A stretch of 64,000 bases of DNA from assembly GCF_000302535.1 (NCBI RefSeq), contig NC_018708.1:1116001-1180000 (forward strand). Direction: 5' to 3'. Position numbers and translations under genes: made by a program. Origin of the DNA: Acidovorax sp. KKS102 (GTDB lineage Bacteria; Pseudomonadota; Gammaproteobacteria; Burkholderiales; Burkholderiaceae_C). Shown here piece by piece: positions 51,187 to 59,817 of this stretch; positions within the stretch are counted from its first letter, which is position 1, and every line of letters starts with the position of its first letter. The notes below the pieces were generated by a model. The model was not told the origin of the DNA and searched no databases. It worked only from the letters and a program-made list of their open reading frames with translations.

Positions 51187-53493
51187 TCAGCGTGGCCGGG
51201 TGGCAGCGCTGGCCACGGCCAGGGCCGTCATGTTGAGCACGCGGCGCACGGTGGCGGCCGGGGTCAGGATGTAGGCCGTGGCAGCGGCGCCCATCAGGAT
51301 GGGGCCCACCGTGACGCCACCGCTGGTGGTGGTCTTGAGCACGTTGTAGAGGATGTTGGCGGCATCCAGGTTGGGGCAGATCAGCAGGTTGGCCGAGTCC
51401 GTCAGGGTCGAGTCCGCCATGTAGGCGTTGCGGATGTTCGGCTCCAGCGCGGCATCGCCGTGCAGCTCGCCGTCGCACTCGATCTCGGGGTGGGCGGCCA
51501 CGAACAGGTCGCGTGCCTCGCGCATCTTGCGGGCCGATGCGCGCTTGGACGAGCCATAGCTGGAGTGCGACAGGAAGGCGACCTTGGGCGGGATGCCAAA
51601 GCGCTGCACCTCCTGCACCGACATCCAGGCGATGTCCGCCAGCTGCTGGGCCGTGGGGTCTTCGTTCACGTAGGTGTCGGCAATGAACAGCGTGCCCCGG
51701 TTGGTCATCAGCGCGTTCAGCGCGGCGTAGTTGTTGGCGCCTTCCTGGCGGCCGATGATGCTGTGGATACGCTCCAGGTGCGTCTCGTACGTGCCCACCA
51801 GGCCGCAGATCATGGCGTCGGCATCACCCAGCTTCACCATCAGCGAGGCGATGATGGTGTTGGACCGGCGCACAGCAGCCTTGGCCACTTCGGGCGAGGC
51901 ACCGTTGCGCTTCATCAGCTGGTGGTAGTGCTCCCAGTACTGGCGGAAGCGCGGGTCGTCCTCAGGGTTGCACACCTCTACGTCCTTGCCCAGCTGCATG
52001 CGCAGGCCGGCCTTGGCAATGCGCGCGGCAATCACGGCGGGGCGGCCGATGAGGATGGGGTGGGCTATCTTGTCGTCAATCGCCATCTGCGCGGCGCGCA
52101 GGGCGCGCTCGTCTTCACCGTCGGCGTAGGCCACGCGCTTTTGCGCATCGGGCAGGGCCTTGGCCGCGTTGATCACGGGGCGCATCAGCATGCCGGTCTG
52201 GTAAACAAAGCGCGACAGCGTTTCCTTGTAGGCCTCCATGTCTTCGATGGGGCGCGTGGCCACGCCGGATTCGGCGGCGGCCTTGGCCACGGCGGGCGCG
52301 ATCTTGAGGATCAGGCGCGAGTCGAAGGGTGTGGGGATCAGGTAGTCGGGGCCGAAGGTCAGCTCTTTGCCCGCATAGGCGCTGGCCACTTCTTCGCTGA
52401 TGTCGGCCTTGGCCAGGTCGGCGATCTGGCGCACGCAGGCCAGCTTCATGGCCTCGGTGATCTTGGTGGCGCCGCAGTCCAGCGCGCCGCGGAAGATGTA
52501 CGGGAAGCACAGCACGTTGTTGACCTGGTTCGGGTAGTCTGAGCGGCCCGTGGCGATGATGCAGTCAGGGCGAATGGCCTTGGCCAGTTCGGGGCGGATT
52601 TCGGGCTCGGGGTTCGCCAGGGCCAGGATGATGGGCTTCGGCGCCATGGTCTTGACCATCTCGGCCGTGAGCACGCCGGGGGCCGAGCAGCCCAGGAACA
52701 CGTCGGCGCCGTTGACCGCATCGGCCAGCGTGCGGGCGTCGGTCTTTTGCGCGTAGGCCGCTTTCGATTCGTCGTAGCCGCCGGGGCGGCCTTCGTAGAT
52801 CACGCCCTTGGAGTCGCACACAAAAATGTTCTCGACCTTCACGCCCAGGCCCACCATCACGTTCAGGCAGGCAATGGCGGCAGCGCCCGCGCCCGACACG
52901 GCAATCTTGACCTGGTCGATCTGCTTGCCCACCAGCTCCAGGCCGTTGAGCAGCGCTGCGCTGCTGATGATGGCCGTGCCGTGCTGGTCGTCATGGAACA
53001 CCGGGATGTTCATGCGCTTGCTGAGTTCGCGCTCGATGTAGAAGCACTCGGGCGCCTTGATGTCTTCGAGGTTGATGCCGCCCAGCGTGGGCTCCAGCGC
53101 CGCGATGATCTCGATGAGCTTGTCGGGGTCGCGCTCGGCCAGTTCGATGTCGAACACATCGACACCGGCAAACTTCTTGAACAGGCAGCCCTTGCCTTCC
53201 ATCACTGGCTTGCTGGCCAGTGGGCCGATGTCGCCCAGGCCCAGCACGGCCGTGCCGTTGGTGATCACCGCAACCAGGTTGCCGCGCGAGGTGAAGTCAA
53301 ACGCCTTGGAGGGGTCGGCAGCGATGTCGAGGCACGGGTAGGCCACACCCGGCGAGTAGGCCAGCGACAGGTCGCGCTGGTTGGACAAAGGCTTGGTGGG
53401 GGTGACCGAAATCTTGCCCCGGGTGGGGTTGCGGTGGTATTCGCGCGCAGCGTCGCGCAGGGCCTGTTCGGCGGCGGAAATGTTCTGTGTCAT
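51187..53493 (-). CDS. maeB: NADP-dependent malic enzyme with phosphotransacetylase-like domain
   Basis: 768-aa enzyme that decarboxylates malate to pyruvate with NADP. The malic-enzyme part (about 1-430) has [37 protein letters not shown], the Rossmann motif [16 protein letters not shown] and [12 protein letters not shown]. The C-terminal part (about 440-760) is the PTA-like regulatory domain usual in MaeB, which mediates acetyl-CoA control. [10 protein letters not shown] at 53493 is the usual start. It has its own terminator. Confidence 0.95.
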   Translation of the reverse strand: MTQNISAAEQALRDAAREYHRNPTRGKISVTPTKPLSNQRDLSLAYSPGVAYPCLDIAADPSKAFDFTSRGNLVAVITNGTAVLGLGDIGPLASKPVMEGKGCLFKKFAGVDVFDIELAERDPDKLIEIIAALEPTLGGINLEDIKAPECFYIERELSKRMNIPVFHDDQHGTAIISSAALLNGLELVGKQIDQVKIAVSGAGAAAIACLNVMVGLGVKVENIFVCDSKGVIYEGRPGGYDESKAAYAQKTDARTLADAVNGADVFLGCSAPGVLTAEMVKTMAPKPIILALANPEPEIRPELAKAIRPDCIIATGRSDYPNQVNNVLCFPYIFRGALDCGATKITEAMKLACVRQIADLAKADISEEVASAYAGKELTFGPDYLIPTPFDSRLILKIAPAVAKAAAESGVATRPIEDMEAYKETLSRFVYQTGMLMRPVINAAKALPDAQKRVAYADGEDERALRAAQMAIDDKIAHPILIGRPAVIAARIAKAGLRMQLGKDVEVCNPEDDPRFRQYWEHYHQLMKRNGASPEVAKAAVRRSNTIIASLMVKLGDADAMICGLVGTYETHLERIHSIIGRQEGANNYAALNALMTNRGTLFIADTYVNEDPTAQQLADIAWMSVQEVQRFGIPPKVAFLSHSSYGSSKRASARKMREARDLFVAAHPEIECDGELHGDAALEPNIRNAYMADSTLTDSANLLICPNLDAANILYNVLKTTTSGGVTVGPILMGAAATAYILTPAATVRRVLNMTALAVASAATRPR

Positions 53494-53586
53494 GCGGAAA
53501 TCCTGGAAGTCCTGGGCGGAAAGCGAAAACAAGGGTACCCGATGGCGTGGGCGGCTGGCATGCAGGTTTATGCGGATGCAGCATAA

Positions 53587-53867
53587 GAGCCTGTTCAAAG
53601 TCTTTTTGGAGTCGCACAAGTCCCTTGCCGGGATGGGATGCAAGGCGCGGTGCGCTGCCGATAGCCCGTGCTATCGGCAAGCTTTGCTCCGCCGCAGACC
53701 GCCCGGCAAGGCACTTGCCCGAAGGTGGGAGTGAAATCGGGCCGATGAACTTGGAGTTTTGGCGCCCCGGCTGCTTGCATGGGCACGAACCCATGCGGCG
53801 CACCCGACGCATCCACTCCTCCCGATTGCACTCCAATGCGATCTCCAAAAAGACTTTGAACAGGCTC
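53587..53867. mobile_element. MITE-like inverted-repeat element, copy 3 (intergenic)
   Basis: 281 bases with 25-base perfect terminal repeats (GAGCCTGTTC then AAAGTCTTTTTGGAG). The interior shares GGGATGGGATGCAAGGCGCG and CATGGGCACGAACCCATG with copy 2, and an internal hairpin GATAGCCCGTGCTATC lies near 53662. It sits in the 461-base gap between maeB and the NCS2 permease gene and interrupts no gene there. Confidence 0.85.
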
Positions 53868-53876
53868 TAAAGCCAA

Positions 53877-53909
53877 AACCCCCTGACAGCCGTGGCGGAC
53901 AGGGGGCGG
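53877..53909 (-). terminator. Probable terminator of the NCS2 permease gene
   Basis: On the minus strand CCCCCTG pairs with CAGGGGG around a 14-base loop and is followed by TTTTGG. The U-run is short, so termination may be partial. It lies 46 bases after the permease stop and abuts the inverted-repeat element. Confidence 0.6.
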
Positions 53910-53954
53910 GCCACGCGGGCGGTGGCGGGTTTTCGGCAGCGGGCAGGCGGGATG

Positions 53955-55442
53955 CTAGTGGGCGTCGGCCTGGCGTGCGGCGTTGACAGCGGCGGAGGTG
54001 TCGCGGCTGGCGCCATTGAAGAAAACGTTCAGGGCCACCGCCGTGATCGAGGCCAGGAGGATACCGGATTCGATCAAGGGGTGGATGGCATGCGGCATCC
54101 ACTGGCGGAAGTTGGGCGCGATCAGCGGCACCATGCCCACGCCGATGGAGACGGCCACGATCATGGCGTTGAAGCGGTTGGTCTTGAAGTCCACCCCGCC
54201 CAGGATGCGGATGCCCGTGGCCGCCACCATGCCGAACATCACCAGCCCCGCGCCGCCCAGCACCATGGTGGGCAGCGACTCGACCAGCGCGGCCATCTTG
54301 GGCAGCACACCCAGCACGATCAGGATCACACCGCCGGCCACACACACAAAGCGGCTCTTGACGCCGGTGACGGCCACCAGGCCCACGTTCTGCGAGAAGC
54401 TGGTGTACGGAAAGGTGTTGAAGATGCCGCCCAGCAGCGTGCCCAGGCCGTCGGTGCGCAGGCCGCGCGTGAGGGCGGCCTGGTCCACCTTGCGGTCGGT
54501 CATCTCGCCCAGGGCGAGGAACATGCCGGTGGATTCGATCATGACCACGATCATCACCAGGGTCATGGTCAGGATCAGGATGGGGTCGAACACGGGGCCG
54601 GCAATCTCGAACGGCAGCACCAGGTCAAACCACTGCGCCTTGGCCACCTTGTCGAAGTTCATCAGCCCCATGCCCACGGCAACCACCGCGCCGATCACGA
54701 TGCCCAGCAGCACCGAGATGTTGGCAATGAAGCCCTTGGCAAACTTGGCAATTAGCAAGATGGACAGCAGCACCAGGCCCGAGATGCCCACACCGGTCAG
54801 GTCTGCGTACTTGGGGTTGGGCACCGTGGGCACCACGGCAAAGCCCTTGGGGACCGGCGGCAGCGATGAACCGGGTGCACCCGCCGCTGCCTGCGCCTCT
54901 GCCAGCCATTTGAGGTGCTCGGGGTTGGGCACGCTGGGCGCTGTGGGGCCCACGGGGTTGCCAAAGATCCAGTTGATGCCCACGCGCATCAGGCTGATGC
55001 CGATGACTGCGATGATGGTGCCGGTGACCACGGGCGGGAAGAAGCGGAGCATGCGGCTGACCAGCGGTGCGATCAGGATGGAGATCACACCCGCGCCGAT
55101 CACCGAGCCAAAGATCAGCCCGGCCCCGGCCGTGCCACCCGTGCTCTGCGCCATCGAAATCATGGGCGCCACCGAGGCAAAGGTCACCCCCATCATCACC
55201 GGCAGCTGAATGCCAAACCAGCGCGAGGCGCCCAGCGCCTGGATCAGCGTGACCAGCCCGCACACAAACAGGTCGGCCGAGATCAGTTTGGCCACTTGGT
55301 CGGGCGTGAGGTTGAGCGCGCGGCCCACGATGAGCGGCACCGCCACGGCGCCCGCATACATCACCAGCACATGCTGCAGGCCCAGCGCCGTCAGTCGCCC
55401 CAGGGGCAGGTGTTCGTCCACGGGGTGTACGGGCGGGTTCAT
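53955..55442 (-). CDS. NCS2-family xanthine/uric-acid-type nucleobase permease
   Basis: 495-aa inner-membrane proton symporter with about 12-14 hydrophobic segments. The substrate-site motifs are IESTGMFLALGEM (Glu) and YTSFSQNVGLVAVTGVKSRFV (Gln-Asn), which match XanQ/UacT-type purine carriers more than uracil carriers. MNPPVHPVDEHLPLGRLTALGLQHVLVMYAGAVAVPLIVG is the usual start. An unusual insert of about 50 residues with Pro/Ala (about 190-240) lies in one loop. A GntR-type site lies about 70 bases upstream. Confidence 0.9.
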   Translation of the reverse strand: MNPPVHPVDEHLPLGRLTALGLQHVLVMYAGAVAVPLIVGRALNLTPDQVAKLISADLFVCGLVTLIQALGASRWFGIQLPVMMGVTFASVAPMISMAQSTGGTAGAGLIFGSVIGAGVISILIAPLVSRMLRFFPPVVTGTIIAVIGISLMRVGINWIFGNPVGPTAPSVPNPEHLKWLAEAQAAAGAPGSSLPPVPKGFAVVPTVPNPKYADLTGVGISGLVLLSILLIAKFAKGFIANISVLLGIVIGAVVAVGMGLMNFDKVAKAQWFDLVLPFEIAGPVFDPILILTMTLVMIVVMIESTGMFLALGEMTDRKVDQAALTRGLRTDGLGTLLGGIFNTFPYTSFSQNVGLVAVTGVKSRFVCVAGGVILIVLGVLPKMAALVESLPTMVLGGAGLVMFGMVAATGIRILGGVDFKTNRFNAMIVAVSIGVGMVPLIAPNFRQWMPHAIHPLIESGILLASITAVALNVFFNGASRDTSAAVNAARQADAH

Positions 55443-55509
55443 GGGTGTCCTTCGGCGGGTTGGGGGTGTGAATACGAAAGGAACACGGGCACCGGATGGT
55501 GCACAAATG

Positions 55510-55533
55510 TCCATACAAAAATCGTATACAAAA
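55510..55533. promoter_or_regulatory. Candidate GntR (FCD) operator upstream of the NCS2 permease
   Basis: Contains CATACAAAAATCGTATACAA: two copies of the GTATAC/GTATG-type core recognised by FadR-subfamily GntR proteins. It lies between the permease gene and the GntR gene at 55639-56343. A similar site (CTTGCATACAAG) lies upstream of dctA. Confidence 0.5.
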
Positions 55534-55638
55534 TGACCGGACGCGCTTATCCCGGTTAACCCTTAGGGACGCAGCAATTTCCCGCCTGCCGTGGTGGAGG
55601 CGGTTGGACGGTGGGTGGCCTGGGTGCCTTCGGTGTGG

Positions 55639-56343
55639 CTAGCCCGGGTCCGTAGCTGCCGCCTTGGTGCGTGGGCTGGTCAGCGGCGCCAGCGATTCCC
55701 GCAGCCGGTCGCGCACCAGCGGCTGGCCGGGGTTGAGGGCACCTTCCACCTGGCCGATGTGGGCCAGCATGCGCTCGCGGGCCAGGGTGGTGTTGCCGGC
55801 CTCCAGCGCCTCGACGATGGCGGCGTGTTCGGCGCAGGACTGGCTGGCCGCGTGCTGCGATTGGTAGAGCGATGCGGCCAGGGTGGTGCGCGCCGTGAGG
55901 TCACGCAGGATGTCGCTCAGGCTGCGGTGGCCCATCGCCTCGGCCAGGCAGACGTGGAAGTCTGCGAGCAGAAAGGCGCGGGTGGCAGCGTCCGCCCCTT
56001 CGATGGCCTGTTGTTCGTCGGCGATGTGCGCACGCAGGCGGCGGGTCACGCTTTGCAGCGGTCGGCCCGCATCGGCCAGGATGCCTGATTCGATGATGCG
56101 CCGGGCGGAGAACGCGTCGCGCGCATCCTCCACCGAAGGCTCCACCACGTACCAGCCCCGGCGCGAGCGCACTTCCACAAAGCCCCGTGCCTGCAGCTGC
56201 ATCAGGGCCTCGCGCACCAGCGTGCGGCTCACGCCGAACAGATCGGCCAGCTCCTGCTCGCCCAGGCGCTCGCCGGGCGAGAGTTTTTGCGCGAGGATGG
56301 ATTCCACCACCTGCTGGGCGATCTGGGTCTGGTTGATGCTCAT
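55639..56343 (-). CDS. GntR-family (FCD) transcriptional regulator
   Basis: 234-aa regulator. The winged helix (about 10-70) is IAQQVVESILAQKLSPGERLGEQELADLFGVSRTLVREALMQLQARGFVEVRSRRGWYV; the FCD ligand domain follows with DFHVCLAEAMGHRSLSDIL and EHAAIVEALEAGNTTLARERMLAHI. Its place between the NCS2 permease and dctA genes, each with a CATACAA-type site upstream, suggests it controls both. Confidence 0.85.
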   Translation of the reverse strand: MSINQTQIAQQVVESILAQKLSPGERLGEQELADLFGVSRTLVREALMQLQARGFVEVRSRRGWYVVEPSVEDARDAFSARRIIESGILADAGRPLQSVTRRLRAHIADEQQAIEGADAATRAFLLADFHVCLAEAMGHRSLSDILRDLTARTTLAASLYQSQHAASQSCAEHAAIVEALEAGNTTLARERMLAHIGQVEGALNPGQPLVRDRLRESLAPLTSPRTKAAATDPG

Positions 56344-56381
56344 GGCCGGATTGTCGCGTGCTGCAAAGGTGCGGTGCCCGA

Positions 56382-57662
56382 TCAGGCGCGTGGCATGGGT
56401 GGCTCGCGGCCGTCGAGCACGGCATGGGCGCGTTCGCGGTCGATGTCGCCCTCCCACGCCGCCACGGCCACGGTGGCGACGCAGTTGCCAATGAGGTTGC
56501 CCAGCGCGCGGGCGATGCCCATGAACCAGTCCACCGACAGCACCAGCACCAGGCCAATCGCCGGAATGGCAGGGATGGCCTGCAAGGTGGCGGCCAGCAC
56601 GACGATGGCCGAGCCGGGTACGCCGTGTGCGCCCTTGGAGGTGACCAGCGAGATCGCCAGGATGGTCAGCAGGTCGGCCATGGAAATCGGCGTGTTGGTG
56701 GCCTGGGCGATGAACACGGCCGCCAGCGTGATGTAGATCGAGAACGCGTCCAGGTTGAACGAGTAGCCGGTGGGGATCACCAGGCCCACGGTGGAGTCGC
56801 GGATGCCCATGTGCTTGAGCTTGGCCATGACTTGCGGCAACACGCTGTCGGACGACGTGGTGGCAAACACCACGGCCAGCTCCTCGCGCAGATAGCGCAG
56901 CAGCTTGAACAGGCTGAAGCCCGACACCCGCATGATGAGGCCCAGCACCACCACGACGAAAATGACTACCGCAGCGTAGAACAGCGCCACCAGCATGCCC
57001 AGCTGCTTGAGGGAGCCCAGGCCGTATTTGCCCACGGTGAAGGCGATGGCCCCCAGCACACCCAGCGGAGCCAGCTTGATGATCAGACCCATGGTCTTGA
57101 ACAGCACATGCGACAGGTCATCGATCAGGCCGGTGACCCGCGCCCCGCGCTCACCGATCAATGCCAGGGCGCAGCCAAAAACGATGGAGAACAGCAGGAC
57201 CTGCAGCACATCGCCGTTGGCAAACGCGCTCACGGCGGTAGTGGGGATGAGCTTGAGCAAGAAGTCGGTGAAGCCGCCGCCAGTGAGCTTGCTGGCGTTC
57301 TCGGCATAGGCGCCCATGGCTTTGGGGTCGAGCGCCTTGGGGTCCACGTTCATGCCCACACCGGGCTCGAACCAGAACGCCAGCGCCAGGCCCAGCACCA
57401 GGGCGATGGAGGTGACCACCTCAAAGTAGATCAGCGATTTGACGCCCACCCGGCCCACCCGCTTCAGGTCGCCCGTGCCGGCGATGCCGTGCACGACCAC
57501 GCAGAACACGATGAGCGGGATCAGCATCTTGATGAGCTTGATGAAGCCGTCGCCCAGGGGCTTGAGCGCGATGGCGGTGTCGGGCCACACCAGGCCCACC
57601 ACCACACCGGCTATCAAGGCCAGCACCACCTGGCCAAAAAGGGATTTGAAAAACCGGGGCAT
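56382..57662 (-). CDS. dctA: C4-dicarboxylate:cation symporter DctA
   Basis: 426-aa inner-membrane DAACS carrier for succinate, fumarate and malate (also orotate in some species). Motifs: FATTSSDSVLPQVMAKL (serine-rich re-entrant loop), VIPTGYSFNLDAFSIYITLAAVFIAQATN, and SKGAHGVPGSAIVVLAATL. It is slightly shorter than typical DctA but complete. A GntR-like site precedes it and the GntR gene follows 38 bases downstream. Confidence 0.93.
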   Translation of the reverse strand: MPRFFKSLFGQVVLALIAGVVVGLVWPDTAIALKPLGDGFIKLIKMLIPLIVFCVVVHGIAGTGDLKRVGRVGVKSLIYFEVVTSIALVLGLALAFWFEPGVGMNVDPKALDPKAMGAYAENASKLTGGGFTDFLLKLIPTTAVSAFANGDVLQVLLFSIVFGCALALIGERGARVTGLIDDLSHVLFKTMGLIIKLAPLGVLGAIAFTVGKYGLGSLKQLGMLVALFYAAVVIFVVVVLGLIMRVSGFSLFKLLRYLREELAVVFATTSSDSVLPQVMAKLKHMGIRDSTVGLVIPTGYSFNLDAFSIYITLAAVFIAQATNTPISMADLLTILAISLVTSKGAHGVPGSAIVVLAATLQAIPAIPAIGLVLVLSVDWFMGIARALGNLIGNCVATVAVAAWEGDIDRERAHAVLDGREPPMPRA

Positions 57663-57695
57663 GCCAACTCCTTCAGTAGCTTTTTGAACGCAAAT

Positions 57696-57707
57696 CTTGC
57701 ATACAAG
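57696..57707. promoter_or_regulatory. Candidate GntR (FCD) operator upstream of dctA
   Basis: CTTGCATACAAG is a near-palindrome of the FadR-subfamily type, 34 bases upstream of the dctA start. It shares CATACAA with the site near 55510. Confidence 0.5.
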
Positions 57708-57776
57708 AAATGTAGGCAAGTCTGAAGGGCGGCGTATGAGGGTATGCCCGCATGCTGTCGCGAAGGGCTCAATGAA

Positions 57777-57812
57777 AAAAGGCCACACCTTTAGAGGGCG
57801 TGGCCTTGCAAA
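57777..57812 (-). terminator. Intrinsic terminator of the gamma-glutamyltransferase gene
   Basis: On the minus strand GGCCACGCC pairs with GGTGTGGCC around a short loop, followed by six T. It lies about 45 bases after the stop of the gene at 57856-59643. Confidence 0.8.
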
Positions 57813-57855
57813 GGCTGACAGGCGCAGTTAGCCCGCATTAGGCGGACCCTGGCAA

Positions 57856-59643
57856 TCAGTAGCCGAGGGTCTTGCCGTCGGGGTTGCGCGGGTCCGAGTA
57901 GCCGTACAGCGCGCCACCGCGGATCTGGATGGTCTGCGTGCGGCCCATTGAGGGCTTGACCGCGATGTTGTGACCGCGCTGCTTGAGCAGGGCGATGGTG
58001 TCGGGCGACAGGCCCTTTTCCACGCGCAGCTCGTCGGGCGTCCACTGGTGGTGTACGCGGGGTGCGGCAGCGGCCTCGGCGGGGTTCATGCCAAAGTCGA
58101 TGGTGTTGACCACTGTCTGCAGCACCGTGGTGATGATGCGCGCGCCGCCGGGGCTGCCGGTCACCAGCGTGGGCTTGCCGTCCTTCAGCACCAAGGTGGG
58201 CGTCATGGACGACAGGGGGCGCTTCTTGGCGGCCACGGCGTTGGCGTCACCGCCGACCAGCCCGTAGGCATTAGCCACGCCGGGCTTGGCCGAGAAGTCG
58301 TCCATCTCGTTGTTGAGCAGGATGCCTGTGCCCTTGGCCACGATGCCGCTGCCGAAGTTGGTGTTGAGCGTATAAGTCACGGCCACGGCGTTGCCCGCCT
58401 TGTCCACCACGCTGTAGTGGGTGGTCTGGTCGCTCTCATACGGCTGGGGCTGGCCGGGCTTGATCTCCTTGGCCGGGCGTGCGCGGTTGGGGTCGATGCC
58501 CTTGGCCAGCGATTCGGCATAGCGCTTGGAGGTCAGGCCCTTGAGCGGGATCTTCACGAAATCCGGGTCGCCCAGGTATTCGGAGCGGTCGGCATACGCC
58601 AGTTTGCTGCTCTCGGCCATGTGGTGGATGGTCTGCGCGCTGTTGGGACCCCACTGGGCCAGGGGCAGCGGCTCCAGCATGTTCAGAATCTGCACCAAGT
58701 GCGGGCCGCCCGAGGAGGGTGGGGGCATGGTCACGATCTCGTAGCCGCGGTAGGTGCCACGCGTGGGTGCGCGCTCCACCACCTTGTACTCGCGCAAATC
58801 CTGCAGCGTGATGGCGCCCGCGTGGGGTGCCATTTCGGCCGCGATCTTCTGGGCGATCTCGCCTTCGTAGAACGCCTTGGCGCCCTGCTGGGCAATCAGG
58901 CGCATGGACTGCGCCAAGTCTTTTTGTACCAGTGGGTCGCCCACCTTCAGCGGTTCGCCGTTCTTCCAGAAGATGGCCTGGGTGGCGGGCCACTTGCCCA
59001 TGTTCTTCTTCTCTTGCTGCAGGATCTTGGCGAGCGTTTCGCTCACCGGGAAGCCCTTGTCTGCCAGCTCGATGGCCGGGGCGATCACACGCGACAGGGG
59101 CAGGGTGCCCCAGCTCTTGAGCGCGTGTTCCATACCGGCCACGGTGCCGGGCACGCCCACGGCGTAGTGGGTGTACAGCGACTTGCCGTCCACCACATTG
59201 CCTTTGGCATCCAGGTACATGTCCCGCGTGGCTTTGATGGGTGCTACTTCGCGGAAGTCCAGGGCCACGCTCTTGCCGGTCTTGGCGTCGTGCACCATCA
59301 TGAAACCGCCGCCGCCCAGGTTGCCTGCGTTGGGCAGGGCCACGGCCAGCGCAAAGCCAATGCCGACGGCGGCATCCACCGCATTGCCACCGGCCTTGAG
59401 GATGTCCAGGCCGATCTGCGAGGCCAGTTCCTGCTCGGTGGCCACCATGCCGTTGCGTGCCACCACGGGGTGGAACACATCCATGTCGAAGTCGTAGGCT
59501 GCGCTGGCGGCCTGGGTAGAGGCGGTCTGCTGTACTGCGGCTACCGGCTGAGCCTTGGCCACCGGCGGCGTGCTGCCGCAGGCCGTGAGGCTGGCCAGGG
59601 CCAGCACAACGCTGCCAGCCAGCAGCGTATGGCGAATGTTCAT
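57856..59643 (-). CDS. ggt: Gamma-glutamyltransferase, lipid-anchored
   Basis: 595-aa N-terminal-nucleophile hydrolase that cleaves gamma-glutamyl bonds (glutathione and related compounds) in the periplasm. The signal ends SLTACGS, a lipobox, so it is probably membrane-anchored. The autoprocessing site is DQTTHYSVVDKAGNAVAVTYT (nucleophile Thr before HYSV); the small subunit has NFGSGIVAKGTGILLNNEMDDFSAKPG, and the large subunit AVDAAVGIGFALAVALPNAGNLGGGGFMMVH. It is full length, with its own terminator. Confidence 0.93.
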   Translation of the reverse strand: MNIRHTLLAGSVVLALASLTACGSTPPVAKAQPVAAVQQTASTQAASAAYDFDMDVFHPVVARNGMVATEQELASQIGLDILKAGGNAVDAAVGIGFALAVALPNAGNLGGGGFMMVHDAKTGKSVALDFREVAPIKATRDMYLDAKGNVVDGKSLYTHYAVGVPGTVAGMEHALKSWGTLPLSRVIAPAIELADKGFPVSETLAKILQQEKKNMGKWPATQAIFWKNGEPLKVGDPLVQKDLAQSMRLIAQQGAKAFYEGEIAQKIAAEMAPHAGAITLQDLREYKVVERAPTRGTYRGYEIVTMPPPSSGGPHLVQILNMLEPLPLAQWGPNSAQTIHHMAESSKLAYADRSEYLGDPDFVKIPLKGLTSKRYAESLAKGIDPNRARPAKEIKPGQPQPYESDQTTHYSVVDKAGNAVAVTYTLNTNFGSGIVAKGTGILLNNEMDDFSAKPGVANAYGLVGGDANAVAAKKRPLSSMTPTLVLKDGKPTLVTGSPGGARIITTVLQTVVNTIDFGMNPAEAAAAPRVHHQWTPDELRVEKGLSPDTIALLKQRGHNIAVKPSMGRTQTIQIRGGALYGYSDPRNPDGKTLGY

Positions 59644-59680
59644 GGGATATCTCCTGGTGTATGGAATCTGGAAATGACAA

Positions 59681-59709
59681 CGGGCGCACCCAGTCGATGG
59701 ATGCGCCCG
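59681..59709 (-). terminator. Hairpin between the ureide operon and ggt
   Basis: CGGGCGCA (59681-59688) pairs with TGCGCCCG (59702-59709). On the minus strand it is followed by TTGTCATTT, a weak U-tract. It lies about 110 bases after the M20 gene and 38 bases before ggt, so it may end the ureide transcript or sit in the ggt leader. Confidence 0.4.
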
Positions 59710-59817
59710 CGCCAGTGTAGGTTGGTCAAGGGGCTGTCAGAGGCAATCTAGTCATGACATTGCAGCGCAGCACTGATGTGCTGCATGCATGATTCAACCT
59801 CAATACCCTGCGGGCCT

